A DNA stretch of 64,000 nt, taken from Gymnorhina tibicen (taxonomy: Eukaryota; Chordata; Aves; Passeriformes; Artamidae). How positions within the stretch are numbered: the stretch's first letter is position 1; each line of letters begins with the position of its first letter. The DNA lies in contig VXAZ01003887.1 in NCBI GenBank assembly GCA_013399875.1, forward strand, positions 806,001 through 870,000. The letters run 5' to 3'. A program made the translations under genes and the position numbers. The notes beneath the pieces were generated by a model. It was not told the DNA's origin. It made no database searches and saw only the letters and a list, made by a program, of their open reading frames with translations. Positions 13,501-26,032 of this stretch are shown here, in pieces.

Positions 13501-16500
13501 ATAAAACAGTTTCATGTAACCACAGAATAAATTAAGCTGAAAAAGACCTCTTGAGTGATCATCTCCCCACTTAAAGTAGGGCCAACTTAAATTTTTTAGC
13601 TTAAGTGGGTTAGTTAATACAAGCACATATTTTTGAAATAACAATACCTATTTGTATTGTCATATTTATATACATTTGTAATCCAACTATGGGTTTTGTA
13701 CTCATTCGCCTATTAAAAAAATTATTAAATCAGAACTCTACACATTTAGCCATTAGAAGCCAAGGTACAGGCCCATAGGAATAAAACCAGTATATATGCT
13801 CAATTTTACTTTTCTCCCTGCAGCCAGCAACAATTATGTGATGTTCCCCAGTTTCACAGTAGAAACATACATGTAATACCAGAACTAACATCCATATTTA
13901 TGGCTCAGTGATACACAAAAAAAAAATCACAAGCTGAAGTCTAGCCTGTAGCTTGCCAATGTATTGTACTGAAAGTACAGAAAGTACTGAAAGCAAAACA
14001 AAGGAAAGCACACCTTAATAAAATCTGCATATGCTTTATGTAGGATGGATGTCCACGAAAGCACCATACGGATCCTCAAAACAAACAACCAAAAAACCCC
14101 ACAACAACAACAAAAAATTAAGAAGTCAAATATGAAGGCACTAAAACAATTAAAAGTCTGACCATGCAGGTATGCCTATTACTTAAAACAGGTTTGAGCA
14201 GATTCCTAAGATCACAAAAAAGTTAGCTGCTTGCTTAGTTTATCACATATTTTAAATATTCCAAAGATACATTAGCATACAGTTTGAACATAAATTCTGC
14301 CAAAAACAGTTTTCATTTCTATAAAGGTAAGAGAGTGGAAAGCAGACAACTTTTAAATAAACCATACATTTCAGAATACTGAAAGCAAATTTATAGACAC
14401 ATAGAAGTTTATAGTAAGACGTTTACCTGGTAATCTCCTGCTGAAGCTGAGAAACAGTAGGCACATAGAACACTACTCCAAAATACACAGTTGGCTCCAA
14501 GGCATATTTGTCCAGCTGCTTTTTCAGAGGCTTGTCCAAATCTACCCATCTGCGTTGATTCTGCTTATTATAATACCAGAGACTGAAGTATGTAATCTGA
14601 AAAAGAGGCATTTCAATGATGAAAAAAAAGTTAATATTATATTAGATAAAATATATTGTATTAAAGTCTTGCTACTTAGAAATAAATGTTTTAAAACACT
14701 GATTAAGGCTATGGGTTATTGAAAACTTCAGAGAACTGCAGAGACATTACATTCAGATAACCAACTCACTTATGTAAGGTCCCCCACCTAAAACTGTACC
14801 AGAACTACTCTTGACTTGCAAACAGTTCATAACTCTTAACTCTGTTGTGGCAACTCACAGATGCTAGTAGTAGGCATTCCTGTGTGACAGCAAATATAAG
14901 GGAAGTGAGGAAGGCAAATGGAAAATGACATGGGACAGAGCAGAGCAAGGCATGGCTTCTCTGGGGACCTGGTAGGCAGGCTCACATGGGATGCTGAAGG
15001 ACAAAAGAGCACAGGACAGCTGCTCAGTCAAAGCCCAGCTCATTAAAGCATATGCACAGCTCACTCCACGAGCAGGAAGATGACCAGAGACAGCAGAGCA
15101 GGAAGATATCTTGCCTGAGTGGGAAGCTCCTGCCCAAGCTAAAACAGAACAGACCACCCCAAGAGGCTGAGGGATGTCACCCTTGGAAGGTCAAAATCCC
15201 ACTGGACAGCATCTTGAGCAACACAATCTCATTTTTATTAGATCCTCTCCCAGAAGGAGTCTGGATCAGAGTATTTTTCTCTTGCTCCACAGGACAGTTC
15301 TAAATCCATACTCCACAGTCACCCACTAAAATTTAAATTCCTCCACTATGTTTAAACTGGCTAAAATCTGCTCCCACTTATTCATTCAGTACTTATTCAT
15401 TCAGTTCTGGAGCAGCAAACAGATGTGGACTAGAAAATACTCATGTCACTATCACAGCCAAACTAGATATCATAATTAGAAGCGTTTTAACTGAGGGAGA
15501 GAGATAAGTGAATGTTACAAATCACCAATTAGGTCTGTAGGTATTTACATGAAAATCCTCCAAGTCTTTGCTACATACACTTTATTGTATGTAGAAATTG
15601 TAGAAATATTTTAATCCAATATTCTTCCTTACATATTTTCAGACATTTTTAACTTACACAAAAGAAAGCTTTTAAGGATGAACGTCTATAAAGCAGAGGG
15701 AATATTTATCATTATTTCTCTACATCAATAATTTCTGTGAATTAGTTATCAAAAATTTGTCTCCCTAGCAAAAATGTATTTACTGTTGTTTTCTCAAAAA
15801 CTGTAGCATTTTGATACTTTGGAGCACAGATTTGAAATTCACTGGGGAGCAAGAGCTCTTAGTAGAAAAAGGCCACTTCAGTACATTCCTGCAAAAACTC
15901 ACCCATATACACAGCTGAACATTCATATACATACATCTTCTTAGTTTACGGTCTAAACAGGATGAAGAGTCTGCCCTCATGGGTCACCCCAAGACAGTGG
16001 GATTCCAGATTTTCCTCACAGCTCTGACAGGCTGACTATGTGTGCAACAAACACATATGCCCCATCCCAAACTTCATGGACAGTAACTGAATCAGTGCTC
16101 CATATCAGCACAGATCATCAAGTAATTTGAGGCACAAAAGTGAAGGTGTAGCATTAAATTAATAAAACCGTCTATTCCATAAAAACATTTTGTCCGGGAT
16201 ATTAGCAAAAGTAGGAAATTAGAGCCAGTTCTAAGGCATAATGTTCCTTTGGCATTGCATACTGGCAAAATGTACTTCTTTGCTCCTCTCTAAATTAGCA
16301 TAGACACAGTTCTAAGTGATTGTTGGTGGGTTTTGGTGTTTGTGGGCTTTTTTTCCCCAAGGTTTAAAAAAAATCCTTTAAGTTAAAATTAGTGCTAGCT
16401 ACCATGTAATTGCAAAATTAGTATTCACAAGATAAAAAATAAGTATGTTCAGACAAAATCTGCCTATTTAACCTTAAAATGCCTTCTATAAACTCTAAAA

Positions 16501-19500
16501 CAACTCTGGCCCTCTGATAAAAAGACAGCCCATAATACAGAAAATCAATTGAATTAGACGAATCTGTTCATAGACCTTAGAATCTGTTCATAGAAGAAAA
16601 AAGCAGGTTTTTTCCCTGTAGAGGAAGATATCTAGAGAAAGCGCAGAATGGGAAAGTTTAAAAATCACAATAGAGAACCAGACTATTCCCACATCAGAAA
16701 CACAGTTCTCTGTAAAGCAAATCCTACAAAGCAAATTTTTCTCAGGTGGACACTTTGTACTCATCACTTCTAAATTCTGAAAGCCAAGAGTCGAATTTAG
16801 GAAGTAATAAATACTTCAGCTTTCAAGAGGACAAAAGAAATATGGCTCTGAATATAAATAATATAAACAAAACTGATTTCCAAATTTCCCAGTCCAGACA
16901 CACAAAGTTTGCTGAGACCTTAAACTACATTTTCTTTCTATTCTTCAATCCCCCAATCATTAGGTGACCACCACCACCCCGCAAGGATATTGTGAAGACA
17001 GTATCTTAAATTCTATAAGATGTTCGGGAAAAAAGCCCAAACAGTAGTACCACAGGAACTCCATTACGAAATACCATGTTCACTGCAACACCGTGTGCTG
17101 AAAAGGATACTGAATGACTGACTACTGCTTAATCATTCCTGCGGACTGCGTAAGGAAAGGAATGCGTGTAAAAAGGTGTATTTCACTTTCATCACAGGAC
17201 TGTTAACACCATGCACGCAGTCCCAGGAGCCGAAGTCAGGCTATGATGCTGACACTCCCTCCGGCCCAGCCCCCTTCTCTGACAGGACAACCACATCAGC
17301 CCCGGGCTGAGCACCACCTAAAATGTGGAACCACAACACGGGCAGGAGCAGCGGCCACGGCAGCACGGCAGACTGAAAGCAAAGGAGAAGAGCTACAGCT
17401 GAAAGACTTCTAGAGAGGATATCACATCAACACCGAGAATATCATACAAACAGTTGGTTTGTAAACCTACTAAAAATATACCCGAAAAAAGTACAGCAAT
17501 TGTTTGAATAACTCACTTGCAGCCTTGGTGTACTTAAACCTCCTAGAAGCACAGATGTACAACAAAGGTGAGGAGAAAAAGACCACAAACTTCTGTTAAC
17601 ATCACCACTGTTTCAAACTCTCTGATGTAAGATACTCCTGGTTCTACACCCTGAATTTAAACTGAATGTACGGACTAATTTTAAGGCATGATGATCACTT
17701 AAGCAGATCTGTTTCTTTGGAACACGGACTGCTTTTTCTTGCCTACACACAGAACCGAGCAGTTACTGGTATAACAGACTAATTAAAATGTTTCCACGTT
17801 TTAAAATATCCCCTGGAATCCAGCATATCTTTAAACAAGCCATGTAAAATACTACAGACCAAAGCTGGTCTTCTGACTTCTATGCAAACCTTTCACTTCA
17901 CTTCAAGGGCAGAATTTGATCCTGTGAGTTTTCAGAGGAGCTTATGCACCCTGGAATATTCGCACTGATTAAAATAGAACCCACTTTTATTCATTGCTAA
18001 AACATTTTATTATTAGCAGCTCAGGACAACATCCAGTGCTAAAAAGAATGGCATGACATAATTCTTAAAATATGTTAAGCTGTTAAGATTAACACTACTT
18101 TGAGGTTCATTTATTTTAGTGACTTATTCATGACCCAACCCCTCTGAAGAAAATCAAATAGAAATAAAAAGAACATATAATTTCTGCATACTTAATTTCT
18201 ATCTATTTGCTTTCTGACACTAGAGACAGTAAATATTTTTGCACAAAATTTCAAGAGCTATCAAGAACACAAAAGTACCAAAAGCCCCACATAGTATTTA
18301 CAGCTCTCAAGCTGGTGGGAGTGGAGTGACTTCATCATTGATGTCAACCAGACTTCCTAAGCTAAGCAGAGGAGTTTCACCAGGTATGAGTGCCACAAAA
18401 CTACATTACTGCAGGTGACTATATCAGATCTTTCGGTATGACGTACAGTGAAAGTCGGATAAGTAGGGCTTATCAGCCTTAAGTATATACAAAGAAAAAT
18501 TGCCTAAGAGCAGGGCATAGACAGAGAAGATAAAGCCAGAGTCTTCTTGGAAGTAATCACTTCAAGTATGAGAAGCACTGGGGACAAGCTGCAATGTGGG
18601 AAATTCCAATTAGATTTGGAAAAAAATTTCACAACAAGACTAGCCAAACACTGGAACAGATAGCCCAAAGAGGTGTCAAATCTCTATCCTTGGAGGCACC
18701 TGGGTGATAAACTCACCCAGGCAACCCCTGAACCACCAGATTCTCCTGAGCAGAGGGTAGGACCATGCAACCCTTGGAGGTCCCCTGAGGCATAGCAGTG
18801 TTCAAAATTTACTTCAAACTTACATATTTAATAATATATTTTCCAGTTAATTTCCACATCCTATATTATAAATCTTACAAAATATCTCACACATTACAAA
18901 TAGACTGGAAAAGAGAATTGTTTTCTAATGGTTAATACAGTGCCTTCTAATTAACACTTTGGCTACCTGCCTCAGGGGTACCTGAGGAATCACCATCCTA
19001 AGATGTGAGACAAAAAATTTAAAAAGAGAAAACAATAGCAGAAGAATGCAATCAGAATACATCTTCAGGCTTTGCCTCATTTGCACTGGTACATACAAAT
19101 AAAACAAACCATAAGACATCCCTGATCAGAATGCTGAAAAGACCTTCTCATTAGTGAAGGATAAGCACTGCAGTCAAACTCATAAAATCCCAGCTAGCCC
19201 AAGGGCTCCACCACATCTAGCTTTCTTATATGCTTGGATACAGAACAGCTCCTGCTATCAGGACAGCACAGTTTAAATAAACCATGTGCAGGAGAACTGG
19301 GTCAATAATCTTGTACTAAGCACAACTGCCAGATACCAAATGAAAGCTTTACCCTACGCCCAGTGTTACGAGCTACAGAAGGAGACAACAGGCCTTGAAA
19401 ATTCTCCAGAAACTCCATTCTTATCACAGCAGACAACCTCCTCCACCAAACTTCCCAATCTCTAGCTGAGAAAGGACCTGGAGCAGCCTAGACTGGCCAG

Positions 19501-22500
19501 TGTACAATATCCAAGACTTCCTGGAAGCGGCAGAGAAAAAAACCTCTGTGAGTCTCATCATGTACCAGCCACCACTAGAAAGTTGCACTTTTCTACATAC
19601 TACCATGACCAATTCTTCTTGCAGAAATAGGAGGACCACTGACAAAAATCCTTCCCTTTTCCCCAATACTGAAGCTATTTACTGTAGGGTACTTTTGACT
19701 ATACTGTTTTTGTTGTTCTAGCACTGATAAGCTCTTCAACTGTAGCTGCAGGAGAGAATATTTAGCAGAGTAGCTATATGAACAAAGAGACAAGTTATTC
19801 TTAAATCTTAGTTCTTTCATTATGGAAACATTTTTTCCAACACTCACACACACAGTTATTTTCTCCTAACTACTCTAATACGGATTTCACAAATGCTATT
19901 TACACAAAATTTATAGTTTAAAGCAAAACAGAAGGGATAAGAAATAAATAAGCAAATCAATACCTTGCAAGGTAATCTGATGTATTCTAGTTTATTCAAA
20001 TGCAACACTGTACAAATCACAATACATGTGTTTTACACTCTTCAAATATCTTGAATAAAGAATCTTGTAGCAGGCAAGGAAGATTCTACTTATCAGGACA
20101 TTTGACAAAGATAAGCTGACTAATTTACAAGCTAAAGAGCCATACCTTCATAGTGCAGAGAAAACATGATATCCAAGACATATTTTAACCTCTTGCAGAG
20201 AGAGGTCAGTTATCAACATGACCCAGAAATGTAGAAATATACTTTTTTGGAAAAAAAAAATCATGTTACTTTTTCCCACCACTGTTCAAGGCTCTAAGAA
20301 GGATGAACTCACATAACTGTTTTTGACTCCCACCTTACAGATCACTGACATTAGACGTATCATGTTCCCATTCATCAGAGGCCTAAATTCTGATTGCTTT
20401 ACTAAACGGAAAAGCCAAATTTCAAAGTAGTCTAAAAATACTAAACAATAAGCTAATGCCTTTGCTTCAGAAGTAATGAAAACCTCTTCTGTGAAGATTG
20501 GTATAAAACTGTACAGCAATTCACTGACGTGATGGTAAACAAAATGCAACTAAGTGGTATATTCAAAATTCAGGCTGAACTTTATAAAAATGCTAAAGAA
20601 ATCAGGGGCAAGGCTTCCTTATTGCCACTATTGTTTTCATGGAAAAACCTTAATTTTGTGCTGCTCAGTATAATAAGACTGAGTGCAAAGCCTTTACCTG
20701 AATGTATATCTTTTTTTCTTCAGAAGAAGGAAGAACTACAATAATTGCACTGAGGCCGTTACTGACTTTTTGCCTGACTGCTCTGTCCTTCAATTTATCT
20801 CGGTTCGTAAAATACAATTATCACACTCTTATACTTAATATATGCTTTAGATGGATTCAAGTTTGCTTTTCAATAAAGCAGCATCTTTTAAACTAATCAG
20901 ATTACACATGGAAGATCTGCATTCTTATATACCTCCATGTCAATTTCTCCTTTCCTAATTTTAAGGAAAATTTGGTTCAGAGAAGCAACCACAGCAGTTC
21001 AACTATGAGCACTGCTTTTCCTCTTATTTCTGCAAGCATCAGCTAAGATGTTGCCAGACTTTGATACAAGACATAAACATAATTATGTTAATGATCCCCC
21101 TGTCATGATGTGGCCCAACTCTTCTTTCTCAGTAAATATTGTTACAGATACGCATAAGAATATTCATGGTTGCACTTAGTCTTATTTTAAAAACACTCTT
21201 TTCATATGCAAAACACATTTAAGAAACCACCATAATGAATTAAAGGTATTTTTTTGTGCTTTCTCCAAAAGAGAACTGATGTTTTAGAATTCAGAGCAAA
21301 GTTTTACAGCACAGTTCAAGCATTTCCGAAGCACTGTTTCAGAACTTTGAAGTTATTCAGGATCCAGATAACCTTGGTTCCTTTTCCTCCGCATGTCCAA
21401 AACAAACACAGGAACTTCCATGTTCACAACACATACTCTCCACAGAAGTTCCCTGCTATTGGTTCTTGTACTCTACCACATATCTGCAGTTAAGTCAGAC
21501 TCTGCTTGTACACAGTAGCAGAATTTGCCCCTTCTCTCTGGTTTAGAAGTGCTATTAAAAAAAAAAAAATTAAAAAAAATCAACAAGAGAAAGACACCAG
21601 TTATAACATCTCCTGCCAAACCTAGCTAGCTAATATACCTAGCTATATTACAATGTTCTAAAAATCTCTGTATTTTCAAGGATTTTATTTGCATACTCAT
21701 GCCCTAGATGCAAGATTAGCACTGTTGCACATACTTTTTAAAGCAGTTAACCAGCAGAGCTCTCAGCAGTTTTTCAAAACTTGTGATTCCAGAATGGTTT
21801 TCTGTAACAGCTTTTTGCGTAAGTTCGGTTATAGTTCTCTCACAGGATAAAAGGCAGACCGTGCTACAATGGGTAAGTAACTTATGTTCCCTTTGGCTTC
21901 TTTCCCCAGTTCCTCAGTTTAAGAGAGCTGGATTACATACTCATTCCTGATGAGTCACATTCTAGGAATACCAGAAGATACTCAATTTAATGAATTCATT
22001 TCACTTTTCTACAGAGTTTAGAACTCAGTAAAAAAATAAAATTGTCAACATACGTAAATCATCCTAAATGCTAACTATCTGTCCATACTAGTATACAACT
22101 TGGAAATTGAGAAGTACTAACTGGAAAATCAAAAGAAAAACAGTTTTTAGCCATGCAATGCATAATTTGAAGATTACTCATTTACATAAAGATCTGTTAA
22201 AACAAATATCTTAAAAGATGGCACACCATTAAAAATAGTTCAGTTCACTGTCCAAATGCAGTAATTCCAGACTACACCAGAAAGAGGTATTTACAAATGT
22301 TACCACTGAATGTGTAAAAAATGGTAGAGATTCCCCTAATGCCTCGTGCAATAAACTGTTTTGAAGATGCTTGGGAACTGCTTGTCCTAGCTGCATAGGC
22401 CATATACAGTAATCCGAAACTGATACCTTGGATGTGAGAATGGTCCCGAGCCTCAGTGTTCAAATAAACAGTCATACTTTCATGTTTAACACTTGGAATT

Positions 22501-24983
22501 CACCTTCTTGCTTTAAGGCTGCTCAGTGCACTAAAAATAGGCAACTTCTTATAGAAATATTTTGTATTTTACTGTATCAAAGACTAAAGTTGTTTTTGCA
22601 GATTTAAGAGAAGTGTCAAACACACATTTTTCTTTCTGAAAACTTTCTACTAAGCAAGCAGTCAGGAATGATCCAGTATCTGCTTGGCAAATCTGACTAT
22701 TTAAAGGCAGAACAACATTTTTTGAATGCAAGCTCTGGAAAGTAATTTATATCCCTATTTTCCATTCCCTTTTATTGCAACACATTTTCCTGCCAGAATA
22801 ATCCATGCAAGAATGCATGACTGAAGGAATCTGCTCAGAGTTCAATAGTTTACTGTCAACTCCCTTAGTCTGATATATGACTCTTAATTGAGGGAATTGC
22901 ATCTCTTGCTCTCTTTTTTTTTTTTTTTTAAAAAGATTTTTAGGAGTGGTTCCAAAGAAAGAGATAATGAAGAATAGCTGAAAAAAACTGCATCTCCAGC
23001 GCCCTGTGACTAGTTCAATAAAAGCTAGTAGTCATTCAGGAAGGCAAAGCCTTTGCATTTTGCAAACAGTAAAAATTCTATACTTTCTGTGACTTAGAAG
23101 TTACGTCTGAAACTGGATAGATAAAACTGACAAACTCCATTCACACAACAATAACCGAATTCTAAATATATGATATCTGATGTGTTCTAAGTAAACACTA
23201 AGGCTACAAGCTAGATTCTCCCTTTACTAGAAAGAGAAAGATTAAAAAAAGAAGGCATACCCTTGGCAAAGAACTGCATTTTCCAAAATAACTGTACACT
23301 AAAAAAATATTTTGAGACTCTACGAGAATGCATATTGCAATTGAAAACAACCACAGTAAACAAAGCCTTATAGATTAATGGCTTCACATCTATTTCATTT
23401 TTTATTTTTCTCCAAACAGGAAAAATAAGAAGCATTTCTTAAAACAACTGACTATATATAACATTTCCCACTGAGGAATCCTACAGTAATGCATGCTGTG
23501 TAAAGTAATAAATGTCTGCAGGATTGAGTTCTAAATATATTTGCTCAGTATTTGAGCAAAGTTACCAACAGTTGCCTCGCTTGACAATAAAAAGATAACA
23601 TTTTAAAAGATCATAGTTATAAATGCAAATTTTTATTATTAATTATTATTTTCACAGTAACTCATGTTTTGGTTACCTAAGTCCAGGGTTTTCATTGTGT
23701 ATTTGAATCCCATAATCAAAAGGTCATTCCATGGCAGACCACGTAACAGAACAAAAGCATATTTTTCAGAACAACGTTAGCAACACTAAACCTGTATCAC
23801 TAGTTTTCTCTCTCCTGCCCCTCAGAAGTGCACATGCAGTCACAGTGCAATAACTAAAAAATGAACTAAACTAAACCTTTGGAGACTCTAGGGGGAAATG
23901 TCAGTTCACCCAGGATTGAGAGCATTCAAATACTGCCTTCAAACCACCTGTGCTCAACAATTTTATAAAATAATGACATTGGTTCATATGTTGGTCATCT
24001 TTGTAGAGTTCTATTAACATTTCTATTAACATTAGCTTCTATTAACAAAGCTTAGCATTTCAGAAGGAATTCACTCAAAACAGGAGATGTAGGAATAATC
24101 AATAAATGTGTAGAAGAGTAAATTTCAGTTCCAAAAGCATCCTTTAAAATAACAAGTAAGAAGTTTTTGGGGAAAAAGTCAGGTTGACCAGATATTTACA
24201 TATTCAACTAGCACAAACCAGGTCTCATCATAAGGCCAGCACTCAATCTATAGGACTATATATGAGAGTGTCCAAGACAGTGTCTGCAAATATATTTATG
24301 GTATTTAAACAAGCAAGACAAACAGTTGCTCACTGGTACATTTATCACATTTTGTGCTTTAGATTCTTTTCACAGCACTAATCCATCAGAAAAAAGAATA
24401 CATGCACACAAATAACACGCTGTCTTATGACTCAAGTCTTGCTGTAGTTTTTAACCATGTTGCTTAGGTAGAAATTATTTTCTTGTTTGTGGGTTTTTTA
24501 TAAGCAGAATTTTCAGCACTGTCACATTTAAAAAAATGTTGCTTTGTTTAAAATTTTAAGCTTTTATTCACCGACACTTCTCACATTTCCTCCCCTTGGA
24601 CATTATCTAAGCTCTGTAATGCAAGTCTGCAACTGTTTTGGAGCGATCCAAGTCCCCATAAAGACCAGAAGGTGAAGAAACAATGGGAACACAGCATAGC
24701 TGCTCCAGTAAATAAGCTGATTGCCCTACATGGCAAGGATTTACCACATAGGTCATCTAGCACTAGAAACTAAAGTTATGCCTTCCCTTATCAAATCGCT
24801 TACCTCCCGCAATTCCCGCCTCTGAGCCACTGCTTCCAGACTTTCCTGGCCCGTGCTTTCTACCGACAGCGTGAACTCCACAAATTCATTGTTGAGCAGC
24901 TGGATGCGAGCCACCAAGCAACTCTTGCTGGATACTGTGTAACGCCGAGTTCGTTTCAATTTTAACCCAAAAGGTAGAGGCAT
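1433..24983 (-). CDS. PTPN21: PTPN21, 5' half (FERM-domain tyrosine phosphatase; partial, runs off the left edge)
   Basis: PTPN21 (PTPD1) is a cytosolic non-receptor tyrosine phosphatase. Its N-terminal FERM domain binds the actin cortex and membrane-linked partners such as Src and Tec-family kinases (family knowledge). Eleven coding exons are visible on the minus strand: 24983-24804, 14596-14427, 11778-11681, 9424-9357, 8917-8847, 7638-7551, 7348-7260, 4827-4740, 4049-3970, 2172-2112 and 1517-1433. They total 1078 nt (359 codons plus one base), and every junction is GT-AG and in phase. The product starts [20 protein letters not shown] and follows mammalian PTPN21 almost residue for residue. 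The FERM domain covers roughly residues 23-308, then a basic RRRSSSR patch and a PPPP motif begin the linker. The ATG is the family start. The remaining linker and the C-terminal catalytic domain are outside the window. The 5' UTR exon(s) are inferred separately near 28.6 kb. Confidence 0.96.
1590..1712. repeat. AT-rich low-complexity palindromic region
   Basis: Repeated ATTATATA, TATAATA and ACACATTAT motifs in both orientations, in the PTPN21 intron between the exons at 1433-1517 and 2112-2172. Confidence 0.8.
2112..2172 (-). CDS. PTPN21: PTPN21 coding exon 10 (post-FERM basic segment)
   Basis: The acceptor TTCTATAG|A completes Leu. It encodes [20 protein letters not shown] (residues 312-331). 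The donor is ATG|GTAAGG (phase 0). The RRRSSSR patch is a basophilic-kinase-type serine cluster just after the FERM domain. Confidence 0.94.
3970..4049 (-). CDS. PTPN21: PTPN21 coding exon 9 (end of FERM F3)
   Basis: The acceptor TTTTTTTGGCAG|GAA is followed by [20 protein letters not shown] then RLNKCS and a split Leu (residues 285-311). The donor is CCT|GTAAGT (phase 2). This is the C-terminal helix of F3, which closes the FERM domain. Confidence 0.95.
4740..4827 (-). CDS. PTPN21: PTPN21 coding exon 8 (FERM F3)
   Basis: The acceptor TCTGCAG|G completes Arg. It encodes [20 protein letters not shown] then KEETIQFQT (residues 255-284). The donor is ACT|GTGAGT (phase 0). It is a core strand region of the F3 lobe. 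A CR1 fragment lies about 100 bases upstream of this exon's acceptor. Confidence 0.96.
4935..5275 (+). mobile_element. CR1 LINE fragment (3' end)
   Basis: Contains GGAAATGGCCTGAAGCTGAG, GGGGAGGTTTAGGCTGGATA, CTCCCCAGGGAAGTGGTCAC and TTGGACTCGATGGTCCTGAT, ending near TCTATGATTCTGTG. Antisense to PTPN21, about 100 bases upstream of the acceptor of the exon at 4740-4827. Confidence 0.88.
7260..7348 (-). CDS. PTPN21: PTPN21 coding exon 7 (FERM F3)
   Basis: The acceptor CTTACAG|GAC is followed by [20 protein letters not shown] then KNGRPPVVF and a split Arg (residues 226-255). The donor is TTTAG|GTTAGT, with T at position +3, slightly off consensus. It encodes the first strands of the PH-like F3 lobe. 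Confidence 0.95.
7551..7638 (-). CDS. PTPN21: PTPN21 coding exon 6 (FERM F2/F3)
   Basis: The acceptor TTTGTAG|A completes the Arg codon. It encodes [20 protein letters not shown] then YGEETYPAK (to residue 225). The donor is AAG|GTAAAT (phase 0). It leads from the F2 lobe into F3. Confidence 0.96.
8847..8917 (-). CDS. PTPN21: PTPN21 coding exon 5 (FERM F2)
   Basis: The acceptor CCTTAAG|GGT is followed by [20 protein letters not shown] then QKY and a split Arg (residues 173-196). The donor is CAG|GTAACA (phase 2). The length of 71 nt fits the reading frame from both neighbouring exons. Confidence 0.95.
9357..9424 (-). CDS. PTPN21: PTPN21 coding exon 4 (FERM F2)
   Basis: The acceptor TTTTTTAG|CG completes an Ala codon. 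It encodes [20 protein letters not shown] then FPV (residues 150-172). The donor is GTG|GTAAGT (phase 0). Too short for a simple ORF scan, but the phase and the match to the family are exact. Confidence 0.95.
9719..9860 (-). mobile_element. CR1 LINE fragment, reverse orientation
   Basis: ATCACAGAACAGCTGAGGTT, GAAAGAGGCCTCTGGAGATC and AGGCAAATTTTGAATATTCT match the reverse complement of a CR1 3' end. The right edge is diffuse. Confidence 0.7.
11681..11778 (-). CDS. PTPN21: PTPN21 coding exon 3 (FERM F2)
   Basis: The acceptor ATGTAG|G completes the Arg codon. It encodes [20 protein letters not shown] and continues to GLAVQ. The donor is CAGG|GTAAGT (phase 1). It forms part of the helical F2 lobe. 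Confidence 0.96.
13518..13600 (-). mobile_element. CR1 LINE 3'-end fragment, short and diverged
   Basis: AACCACAGAATAAATTAAGC then TGAAAAAGACCTCTTGAGTG and ATCATCTCC resemble the reverse CR1 terminus (ACAGAATCATAGAAT...GGAAAAGACCT...GATCAT). Confidence 0.55.
14427..14596 (-). CDS. PTPN21: PTPN21 coding exon 2 (FERM F1/F2)
   Basis: The acceptor TTTTTCAG|ATT continues in frame from the start exon. It encodes residues 61-117, including [20 protein letters not shown] and ending at QQEITR with the Arg codon split (phase 2). The donor is CAG|GTAAAC. This is the F1/F2 junction of the FERM domain. Confidence 0.96.
15175..15230 (+). mobile_element. Possible short CR1 fragment
   Basis: ACCCTTGGAAGGTCAAAATC followed by CCACTGGACAGCATCTTGAG and CAACA resembles the CR1 segment CCTTGGAGGT...CTGGACAAAGCCCTGAGCAAC. 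Short and diverged. Confidence 0.4.
18585..18805 (+). mobile_element. CR1 LINE fragment
   Basis: GACAAGCTGCAATGTGGGAA, ATTCCAATTAGATTTGGAAA, AACACTGGAACAGATAGCCC, AAAGAGGTGTCAAATCTCTA with TCCTTGGAGGC, and finally CCTTGGAGGTCCCCTGAGGC follow a CR1 3' region. Located in the long PTPN21 intron, antisense to the gene. Confidence 0.8.
21554..21579. repeat. A-rich tract
   Basis: A poly(A) run broken by TT, in the long PTPN21 intron. Confidence 0.8.
22914..22930. repeat. Poly(T) tract
   Basis: An uninterrupted T run followed by AAAAAG, in the long PTPN21 intron. Confidence 0.85.
24804..24983 (-). CDS. PTPN21: PTPN21 coding exon 1 (start codon, residues 1-60)
   Basis: Contains the ATG (24983-24981) and encodes residues 1-60, from MPLPFGLK to AQRRELRE. 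It begins the ubiquitin-like F1 lobe of the FERM domain. The donor is GAG|GTAAGC and the exon ends in phase 0. The exon continues 5' as UTR. The best acceptor candidates on the minus strand follow a pyrimidine-rich run and would put the exon's upper edge near 25028 or 25035. Position 56 is Arg where I recall Leu in mammals. Confidence 0.96.
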
Positions 24984-26032
24984 CTTCTTTTTCCCCCGGA
25001 GATGGTTAGTGATAAAGAGCTGCTACCACTGAGACCTTGAGAGGGGACGAGAAATTACCTCCTCTCAAAGGGCAAGGAGCTATAAAGTCTCCAGAGATCA
25101 ACCACCAGCAGCAGTATCCATTAAAGCCAAGCAAGTTTTCCACCAAGAGACAAGGAGAAGAGACATCCACTGGAGTCCTAGTAAGGAACAAAAGAGAAAG
25201 AGAAGAAATACAAGAATCAGAAATATTTTGACTGAAAGGGGAATGGTAACATGGGAAAAATAACATGTATATTTTTTCTAAATCTAAATAATCAGTCTAC
25301 CTTTCCAAAACGCAGGGCTGTTATGTATTCAAATAATGAAATAAGTACCAGAGTTTCTGGTTTTTCCACAGATGACATTGGGTTTTGGCAAGTTGATCTC
25401 TTTTTTTTAAACTCACAAGTGAATAGTAAGTCTTAATCAGGTGTGACTGCAATATCTTAAAATAAGTATTTATAAACTGAATCAGTATTTAAATTAAATA
25501 TGTCTATGAAATCTGAATTGCCTAAGGTATTTGTAATGCTGAACAAAGACATTTTCTTTAAGAGCAAATCCAGCAATCTGGCTTGTTTTCCAAAGCATCG
25601 TGCAGCCTCAGCCACTATCTGCTGTTGGATTAAACACAAAACCAAGCCCCATAAATGGTAAAGGGGAAAAAAAGAAAGGCAAGAGAGGCATTAAAACTCA
25701 CACCTTAGCCATTTCTTACCAGACAATTAAAGCACAATTCCTCTAATCTTCCATGGATTACAGCAAACTGTACCATTATTCCTTACACTAAACCACTGTA
25801 GGATGCTTCAGGTTATGCTTTGCCTCACCAAGAGTATGCGAATTCTGAGAACTATTTATTTTCTAATTTTTCCTTGAAAAACACACTCTCACCCAGACTA
25901 CAGGTAGCCACCCATTTCCCCACCTTTTGCAAACACCTTCGCGCCTCCTCTCCTGTCAACTCCATTCCAAGCTCTGCCTTTCTCCTTTTCCAAGTGTTTT
26001 CCTAGCGCACGCACCCTAGTCTGTGAAATTTA

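Larger units (their letters stand above)
1518..14426 (-). other. PTPN21 introns between the FERM exons
   Basis: AT-rich intronic DNA between the nine short exons from 2112 to 11778 and their flanking exons. Besides three CR1 fragments (4.9, 9.7 and 13.5 kb) and AT-rich simple sequence, I see no gene, RNA gene or open frame with coding character here. Confidence 0.75.
14597..24803 (-). other. Long first coding intron of PTPN21 (10.2 kb)
   Basis: Mostly AT-rich. It holds a possible CR1 scrap near 15.2 kb, a CR1 fragment at 18.6 kb, homopolymer tracts at 21.55 and 22.9 kb, and a patch at 17.04-17.36 kb with more CpG than its surroundings. No exon was recognised. Confidence 0.75.
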
